A stretch of 10,945 bases of DNA from Azonexaceae bacterium. GTDB lineage: Bacteria > Pseudomonadota > Gammaproteobacteria > Burkholderiales > Rhodocyclaceae. The notes under the pieces were generated by a model. It made no database searches. It was not told the origin of the DNA and saw only the letters and a list, made by a program, of their open reading frames with translations. Positions 6,389 through 10,945 of this stretch are shown piece by piece (within the stretch, counting starts at the first letter, position 1; the number at the start of each line of letters is the position of its first letter). Position numbers and translations under genes: made by a program. Where the stretch lies: NCBI GenBank assembly GCA_009469685.1, contig SSTA01000189.1, positions 1 to 10,945 of the forward strand. Reading direction: 5' to 3'.

Positions 6389-6973
6389 ATGGCTGACGAT
6401 CGCTACCTCACCACCCGGCAAGTTGCTTCCCGTCTCGGCATCTCGCTGGGCACAGTCCAGCAGATGGTCGAGTCCGGTGCCCTCGAGGCCTGGAAGACCG
6501 CCGGCGGCCATCGCCGTATCCTGGCGAGTTCGGTCGAAGCCTACGTGGCCCGCACCCATCCCGCCACCCGCGCCGACAATGCCGAGAGACCGCTGGACAT
6601 TCTGATCGCCGAAGACGATCCCCTCCAGCGAAAGCTTTACGAAACCACCTTGGGGAGCTGGCAGCTTCCGCTGCGCATTCGCCTCGTGGACAACGGTTTC
6701 GACGGGCTGATCGAAGTGGGCCGCTCGGTCCCGGACATCCTGATTGCCGATTTGGTCATGCCGGCCATGGATGGGTTCGAAATGGTGCGCCGACTGCGGG
6801 AGCGGCCGGAATTGGCCCCCATGGACATTCTGGTGGTGAGCGCCCTCTCGGCGGAAGAAATCGCTGCCGCGGGCGGCCTCCCATCCGCAGTGACGGTTTA
6901 CCGGAAACCGGTGCCTTTCCATGAACTCAAGGGCTACACCCAGGCACGGCTCAGCACGCGGCGGCGGAATTGA
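6389..6973 (+). CDS. response regulator with N-terminal excisionase/MerR-like HTH and C-terminal receiver domain
   Basis: 194 residues. Residues 5-53 look like the helix-turn-helix of the excisionase/BldC-like group: YLTTRQVASRLGISLGTVQQ, then a wing with WKTAGGHRRI (35-44). Residues 69-188 form a CheY-like receiver: acidic pocket Glu75-Asp76-Asp77, phosphoacceptor Asp121 in IADLVMPAMDG, Ser151 at the conserved Thr/Ser site, and Lys173 in YRKPVP. A basic tail (RRRN) ends the protein. The order, DNA-binding first and receiver last, is the reverse of the common OmpR and NarL types. It should be a phosphorylation-controlled DNA-binding protein in the cytoplasm. No histidine kinase is adjacent, so the partner is elsewhere (orphan regulator). 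The ribosome binding site is weak (GGA only). A chemoreceptor gene follows after 157 bp. Confidence 0.9.
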   Translation: MADDRYLTTRQVASRLGISLGTVQQMVESGALEAWKTAGGHRRILASSVEAYVARTHPATRADNAERPLDILIAEDDPLQRKLYETTLGSWQLPLRIRLVDNGFDGLIEVGRSVPDILIADLVMPAMDGFEMVRRLRERPELAPMDILVVSALSAEEIAAAGGLPSAVTVYRKPVPFHELKGYTQARLSTRRRN

Positions 6974-7081
6974 GCGGCCAGGGAAGATGGACGTTTCCGT
7001 CCCCGACTTCAGTTTGGCGCAAGAACGGTCGATATCGGGAAGGATTGGGCTGGCGGGGCCTTCGCCGCTAACGTATCATGG

Positions 7082-7096
7082 GCAGGACGGTCCTGC
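7082..7096. promoter_or_regulatory. 15-bp palindrome upstream of the chemoreceptor gene
   Basis: GCAGGAC-G-GTCCTGC is a perfect 7-bp inverted repeat around a single base. A TATCAT -10-like box (7074-7079, five of six) lies directly before it, so the palindrome would sit at the transcription start, a usual place for an operator. With a one-base spacer it is better suited to a dimeric DNA-binding protein than to an RNA hairpin. No -35 box is convincing. The binding protein is unknown. Confidence 0.4.
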
Positions 7097-7097
7097 G

Positions 7098-7114
7098 TAA
7101 AGACAATAAAGACA
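7098..7114 (+). repeat. tandem TAAAGACA repeat in the chemoreceptor leader
   Basis: Two exact copies of TAAAGACA (7098-7105 and 7107-7114) with one base between, period 9. They end four bases before GAGGAG (7119-7124), the ribosome binding site of the chemoreceptor gene. Possible binding site for a protein or RNA acting on translation; no family recognised. Confidence 0.4.
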
Positions 7115-7130
7115 GGGTGAGGAGACAATC

Positions 7131-8648
7131 ATGGGACTTTTCGGTGGCAATGCCTCCCTGGATAAGATCGATCGGGATATTGCAGCCATTGCCGACGGCA
7201 ATGCGGACCTGTCCTGTGCGATCGGATCCAGCGACAACGGCACTGCCGGGCGCATTTCGTCCAACCTGAATCGCTTCTTCGGCAAGGTACGCGGGCTCAT
7301 CGTCCACGCCCGGGAAAAGAGCGTCAGCATTGCCGCCGACGCTGCCCGCATGAACCATCTGGTCCAGCTCACCGGTAGCGCGGTGAAGAAGCAGGAAGAC
7401 CTCGCCGAAGCGGTTTTCGCGTCGAGCAACCGGGTCAATCAGGCGGTGTCCGAAGTGGCCCTCAACGCAGACGCCATCGAATCCTCCACCCACAACAATC
7501 TCGACCTCGCCCAACGCTCCCTCGACCAGATGCACACCGTGGCCGACACCATGCATTCGGCCAACGCCCATATCGAGCATTTCGCCACCACCGTCGGCGA
7601 ACTCCACACGAGCTCGATGAAGATCAACGAAATCGTCTCGCTGATCAACGACATTTCCGACCAGACCAACCTGCTCGCCTTGAATGCGGCCATTGAAGCC
7701 GCCCGGGCCGGCGAAGCCGGGCGCGGTTTCGCCGTGGTTGCCGACGAAGTCCGAAAACTTGCCGAGAAGGTCAAGACCGCCACCCAGGTGATCGGCCAGA
7801 ACACCCAATCGATGATCAACCTCGTGGTGGACACCTCGGAAAAAACCCGGGCCATCGTCAGCGACGTGACCCAGGCCAACAGCTACATCGAAACCTCCGC
7901 CAGGGATTTGGGCGCCATGGTCGAAGACTTCAAACAGACCACGGATCAGCTGGGCACCATCGCCGGTGCCATCCGCAACCTACGGGAAAGCAACCAGTCC
8001 ATCCACAGCGAAGTCGAGGAAATCCGCAATCTGGCCCTGGATATTTCCGGGAAGGTTCGCCAATGCGAGGATTCGGCCAAGACCCTGCGTGGCTCGACCG
8101 AGGACTTGCAGGGCACCCTGGCCGACTTCCGCACCGGCAACAGCATGTTCGACAAACTCCACGATGCCAGCGCAGTCTTCCGCGACAAGGTCGCCGCTGT
8201 GCTCCAGCGTCTCGCGGATCGCGGAGTGAACGTCTTCGATCAGGCCTACAAGGATATTCCTGGCTCCAACCCCAAGCGCTTCACCACGGCTTACGACAGC
8301 CAGTGCGACTCCGAGTTGACTCGCATCTACGACGACATGCTGCGCGAGTTGCCCGGCCTGATCTACTCTCTGGCGGTGGACAACAAGGGCTACGCGCCGG
8401 CGCACAACAGCGTGTTCTCCAACGCGCCCAGCGGCGATCCGGTGGTCGATACCGCCAAGTGCCGGCATAAGCGCATGTTCAACGACCCCGTCGGAATCAA
8501 GCTCGCCACCAATCAGAAGCCGTCGCTCTTCCAGACCTACGTCCGGGACACCGGCGAAATCCTCAACGACCTCTCGATGCCCATCATGGTCGGCGGTCGC
8601 CATTGGGGCGCGGTGCGCATCGGCTTCAAGACCGACCTGGTCAAGTAA
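7131..8648 (+). CDS. soluble methyl-accepting chemotaxis protein with C-terminal Cache/PAS-like domain
   Basis: 505 residues with no signal peptide and no membrane segment. Residues about 10-55 resemble a HAMP second helix with its turn (ADGNADLS, then [16 protein letters not shown]). A long coiled coil follows, with the kinase-control hairpin tip at about 170-215 ([20 protein letters not shown], then [17 protein letters not shown]), which binds CheA and CheW. Residues about 345-503 form a globular domain with [14 protein letters not shown] (443-456) and [19 protein letters not shown] (481-499), a pattern seen at the C-terminus of other bacterial receptors and probably a Cache/PAS-like sensor. 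The receptor should therefore sense a cytoplasmic signal. No CheR-binding pentapeptide is seen at the end. GAGGAG, six bases upstream, supports the start. A DUF924 gene follows after seven bases. The ligand is unknown. Confidence 0.92.
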   Translation: MGLFGGNASLDKIDRDIAAIADGNADLSCAIGSSDNGTAGRISSNLNRFFGKVRGLIVHAREKSVSIAADAARMNHLVQLTGSAVKKQEDLAEAVFASSNRVNQAVSEVALNADAIESSTHNNLDLAQRSLDQMHTVADTMHSANAHIEHFATTVGELHTSSMKINEIVSLINDISDQTNLLALNAAIEAARAGEAGRGFAVVADEVRKLAEKVKTATQVIGQNTQSMINLVVDTSEKTRAIVSDVTQANSYIETSARDLGAMVEDFKQTTDQLGTIAGAIRNLRESNQSIHSEVEEIRNLALDISGKVRQCEDSAKTLRGSTEDLQGTLADFRTGNSMFDKLHDASAVFRDKVAAVLQRLADRGVNVFDQAYKDIPGSNPKRFTTAYDSQCDSELTRIYDDMLRELPGLIYSLAVDNKGYAPAHNSVFSNAPSGDPVVDTAKCRHKRMFNDPVGIKLATNQKPSLFQTYVRDTGEILNDLSMPIMVGGRHWGAVRIGFKTDLVK

Positions 8649-8655
8649 GGGCGGC

Positions 8656-9240
8656 ATGGCCGCCATCGGCTACCGCGACGTCCTTGCCTATTGGTTCGGT
8701 TCGCCCGGCGATGCGGATTACGGGCGACAGCGTGCCGCCTGGTTCAACAAGAATCCCGAGGCGGATGCTGAAATCCGCAGCCGTTTCCGGGCGTTGCACC
8801 AATGGGCCAAGGGCGGGCTGCTGGACGCCTGGGCCGAAAACCCCGATTCCCTGCTCGCCCTGATCCTGGTGCTCGATCAGTTCTCGCGCCAGATTTACCG
8901 GGACGACCCCCGCGCCTTCGCCACCGATTCGAAGGCCCTGGCCCTGGCCGAAACGGCCGTGGCACAGGGAGTAGACCGCCAATTGCCGCCTCTGCAGAGG
9001 GTTTTCATCTACATGCCTTTCGAGCACGCCGAAGACCTTGCAGCCCAGGATCGCGCAATTGCCCTCTTCGACACCCTGGCCGCCGAATCGACCGAACTGG
9101 CCTCTTTTGCCGACTATGCCCGGCGCCATCGGGAAGTCATCGCCCGCTTCGGCCGTTTCCCTCACCGCAACGCCATCCTCGGCCGCACCAGCAGCGCCGA
9201 GGAAACTGCCTACCTCGCGCAACCGGGCAGCGGTTTCTAG
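8656..9240 (+). CDS. DUF924 family protein
   Basis: 194 residues, mostly helical and soluble, covering the whole family. Family marks are VLAYWFG (9-15), AAWF (27-30), LVLDQFSRQIYR (71-82), FIYMPFEHAEDL (117-128) and RFGRFPHRNAILGRTSS (164-180). The fold is TPR-like; the biochemical role of the family is not established and I do not assign one. It starts seven bases after the chemoreceptor stop, with AAGG overlapping that stop as a modest ribosome binding site, so it is likely co-transcribed and translationally coupled with the chemoreceptor. The dnaE gene converges on it from the right. Confidence 0.93.
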   Translation: MAAIGYRDVLAYWFGSPGDADYGRQRAAWFNKNPEADAEIRSRFRALHQWAKGGLLDAWAENPDSLLALILVLDQFSRQIYRDDPRAFATDSKALALAETAVAQGVDRQLPPLQRVFIYMPFEHAEDLAAQDRAIALFDTLAAESTELASFADYARRHREVIARFGRFPHRNAILGRTSSAEETAYLAQPGSGF

Positions 9241-9317
9241 TTAACTCGGCAATTCGCTCGGACTGCGCACGAGAGATCGATCGCACGCAATCATCACGCC
9301 GTGGCCCGGCGACGCGC

Positions 9318-9348
9318 ATCGGGGACCGATCGGCAGGATGCTCCCTGC
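9318..9348. terminator. two small hairpins in the convergent DUF924/dnaE gap
   Basis: ATCGG-GGA-CCGAT (9318-9330) and GCAGG-ATGCTC-CCTGC (9333-9348) are adjacent inverted repeats just after the dnaE stop on the minus strand. Neither has a U tract on either strand, so classic intrinsic termination is not shown. They may protect the 3' ends or help rho-dependent termination. Otherwise the 110-bp gap holds nothing recognisable. Confidence 0.25.
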
Positions 9349-9350
9349 GC

Positions 9351-10945
9351 TCAGGGGTAGATGATTTCCACGTTCTCGGGCTTCAGCCAAGCGTGCAGCT
9401 CAGCGATCAGCGCATCGTCCAGGCGTACCCTGATGGCATCTCCCAGGGCCAGCTCGCACTCGGCCTGAGCATTGCGATAGCGCAGACGAACTGGAGCAGT
9501 GCCGGGAACGAAGGGCTCCAGTAGAGCCTTCAGCCGCCGGGCGTCGGCGCCCCCGTTGAGGCGCAGGAGCAGATGGCGGGCAAATTTCGCCCGCGCTTCC
9601 CCGAGGGTGAGCAGACGGTCGGCCACCACCCGGTTTCCCCCGGAGAAATCGTCGTAGCTGACTTTGCCCTCGACCACCAGGAGTTCGTCGGTGACGATCT
9701 TCGCCCTTTCGGACTCGAACAGCTCGTTGAACACCGTCACCTCGACCAGGGCCGTGCCGTCGTCGAGTTGCAGGAAGAGCATCTTGCCGCGTCGGGTCAT
9801 CTGGGTGCGCAGTCCGACCACGACACCGGCGATGAGAGTCATTTCCTTGGCCGGCTCCAACTGGGCGAGCCCGCGCCGGACGAAGCGGGACAGCTCCTTG
9901 CGGTGGGCATCGTAGGGGTGGCCGGAGAAGAAATAGCCCAGGGCGAGCTTCTCCTGCATCAGCCGCTCCTTTTCGTCCCAGGGCTTGACGTCGACATACT
10001 GGGGGGCGTGCTCCTCGGCGGCAGGTCCGATGTCGAAGAGGCTGACCTGGAGGGCATCCCGCTCGGCCTGCTCGGCGAAATCCATGGCAATGCCCACCGA
10101 GGCGAGGAGCCGATGGCGATCGGCCTGACCCGCGACCTGCGGCGCGATGGCGTCGAAGGCCCCGGCGCGTATGAGTGCCTCGATGGTGCGTCGATTCACC
10201 AAGCGCTTGTCGACCCGCTTGCAAAAATCGAACAAGTCCTTGAATGCCCCATCCTTATCCCGCGCCTTGACGATGCACTCCACCGCCTGCTGGCCGGTAC
10301 CTTTGACCGCCCCCAGCCCGTAGCGGATGGTCTTGCGATCGACGGGTTCGAACCGGTAAGCCGACGCATTGACGTCGGGACCGAGGACGCCGATCTTGTT
10401 GGCGACGGTGTCCTCGTAGAAGATCTTTACCGTGTCGGTGTTGTCCATATCCGAGGACAGGGTCGCCGCCATGAAGGCCGCGCAGTGGTGGGCCTTCAAC
10501 CAGGCCGTGTGGTAGGTGACGACGGCGTAGGCGGCGGTGTGGGACTTGTTGAATCCGTATTCCGCGAACTTGGTCATCAGGTCGAAGAGCTGCTCGGCCA
10601 GAGCCGGGTCGTAACCCTTCTCCCGGGCACCGGCGGCGATGGTCTCCCGGTGCTTGGCCATCTCCTCGGGCTTCTTCTTGCCCATGGCCCGGCGCAGCAT
10701 GTCGGCGCCGCCCAGGGTGTAGCCGCCGATGATCTGGGAAATCTGCATCACCTGTTCCTGGTACACGATGACGCCATAGGTGGGCGACAGGCAGGCGGTG
10801 AGGTCGGGGTGGAAGTAGTCGATCTTCTGCTGGCCCTTCTTGCGCAGGATGAAGTCGTCCACCATCCCCGAACCCAGGGGGCCCGGCCGGTAGAGGGCCA
10901 GCACGGCGATGATGTCTTCGAAGCGGTCCGGGGCGAGCTTTTTCA
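9351..10945 (-). CDS. dnaE: DNA polymerase III alpha subunit, C-terminal part (5' end outside the window)
   Basis: 530 residues, about the last 45 % of a protein that is usually near 1,150. The reading frame runs off the right edge; a GTG at 10904 is internal, because the preceding codons (KKLAPDRFEDIIAV) are standard DnaE. It is the replicative polymerase of the chromosome, acting in the Pol III holoenzyme. Seen in order, in fragment numbering: fingers sequence with LALYRPGPLGSGMVDDFI (15-32) and YQEQVMQISQIIGGYTLGGAD (61-81); YGFNKSHTAAYAVV (129-142); the helix-hairpin-helix zone; the clamp-binding motif QVSLF (299-303); an OB fold starting at TLIAGVVVGLRTQ (369-381); and the tau-binding end up to EIIYP. 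The gene is intact as far as visible and converges on the DUF924 gene. Confidence 0.97.
   Translation of the reverse strand, partial: KKLAPDRFEDIIAVLALYRPGPLGSGMVDDFILRKKGQQKIDYFHPDLTACLSPTYGVIVYQEQVMQISQIIGGYTLGGADMLRRAMGKKKPEEMAKHRETIAAGAREKGYDPALAEQLFDLMTKFAEYGFNKSHTAAYAVVTYHTAWLKAHHCAAFMAATLSSDMDNTDTVKIFYEDTVANKIGVLGPDVNASAYRFEPVDRKTIRYGLGAVKGTGQQAVECIVKARDKDGAFKDLFDFCKRVDKRLVNRRTIEALIRAGAFDAIAPQVAGQADRHRLLASVGIAMDFAEQAERDALQVSLFDIGPAAEEHAPQYVDVKPWDEKERLMQEKLALGYFFSGHPYDAHRKELSRFVRRGLAQLEPAKEMTLIAGVVVGLRTQMTRRGKMLFLQLDDGTALVEVTVFNELFESERAKIVTDELLVVEGKVSYDDFSGGNRVVADRLLTLGEARAKFARHLLLRLNGGADARRLKALLEPFVPGTAPVRLRYRNAQAECELALGDAIRVRLDDALIAELHAWLKPENVEIIYP

Noticed and set aside
6989..7002. 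GGACG-TTTC-CGTCC hairpin as a terminator for the response regulator gene
   Set aside because: The stem has only 5 bp and no T tract follows.
8802..9524. Plus-strand open frame of 240 codons crossing the DUF924 gene and the end of dnaE
   Set aside because: Arginine/proline-rich translation without a domain, overlapping two secure genes.
1..10945. CRISPR arrays, tRNA or rRNA genes, insertion sequences, phage genes
   Set aside because: No regularly spaced repeats, no cloverleaf-type sequence, no transposase or integrase reading frames were seen on either strand.

Overview
The window is GC-rich (estimated by eye at a little over 60 %) and bacterial. The proteins read as proteobacterial. Gene content and protein style (a DnaE with a QxSLF clamp motif, a soluble chemoreceptor, a DUF924 protein, a hyf-like cluster) suggest a betaproteobacterium, possibly of the Rhodocyclales. 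That placement is an impression, not a demonstrated result.

Left part (1-5051, minus strand): four consecutive membrane-protein genes read leftwards and leave the window inside the fourth. They are homologues of hydrogenase-4/formate hydrogenlyase membrane subunits in the order hyfB, hyfC, hyfE, hyfF. hyfB and hyfC overlap by ATGA. hyfC and hyfE are separated by 85 bp. hyfE and hyfF are separated by 4 bp. There is no hyfD between C and E and no hyfA upstream of B. Together these subunits would form the proton- or sodium-pumping membrane arm of a complex I-like machine. The catalytic subunits (HyfG- and HyfI-like) would be expected beyond the left edge, so the sequence cannot show whether this is a true [NiFe]-hydrogenase or an energy-converting-hydrogenase-related (Ehr) complex without nickel ligands. 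A correctly spaced sigma-54 type -24/-12 element lies 96 bp upstream of hyfB.

Divergent region (5052-5253): about 200 bp between hyfB and a plus-strand acylphosphatase gene. It carries the sigma-54 candidate, a leader hairpin, and two TTAACAT repeats 41 bp apart that flank a dyad.

Right part, plus strand (5254-9240): acylphosphatase; a typical 2-Cys peroxiredoxin with its own likely promoter and a clear rho-independent terminator; a response regulator with an N-terminal excisionase/MerR-like helix-turn-helix and a C-terminal receiver domain; a soluble methyl-accepting chemotaxis protein; and a DUF924 protein seven bases after the chemoreceptor and probably co-transcribed with it. The theme is energy/redox metabolism next to stress defence and signalling, but apart from the last pair these genes look like separate transcription units.

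Right edge (9351-10945, minus strand): the C-terminal 530 codons of dnaE, the replicative DNA polymerase III alpha subunit, convergent with the DUF924 gene.

No rRNA, tRNA, CRISPR array, insertion sequence or prophage signature was seen. The least ordinary items are the reduced hyf-type cluster with its sigma-54-like promoter and structured control region, the HTH-receiver regulator, and the soluble chemoreceptor with a palindrome and tandem repeat in its leader.
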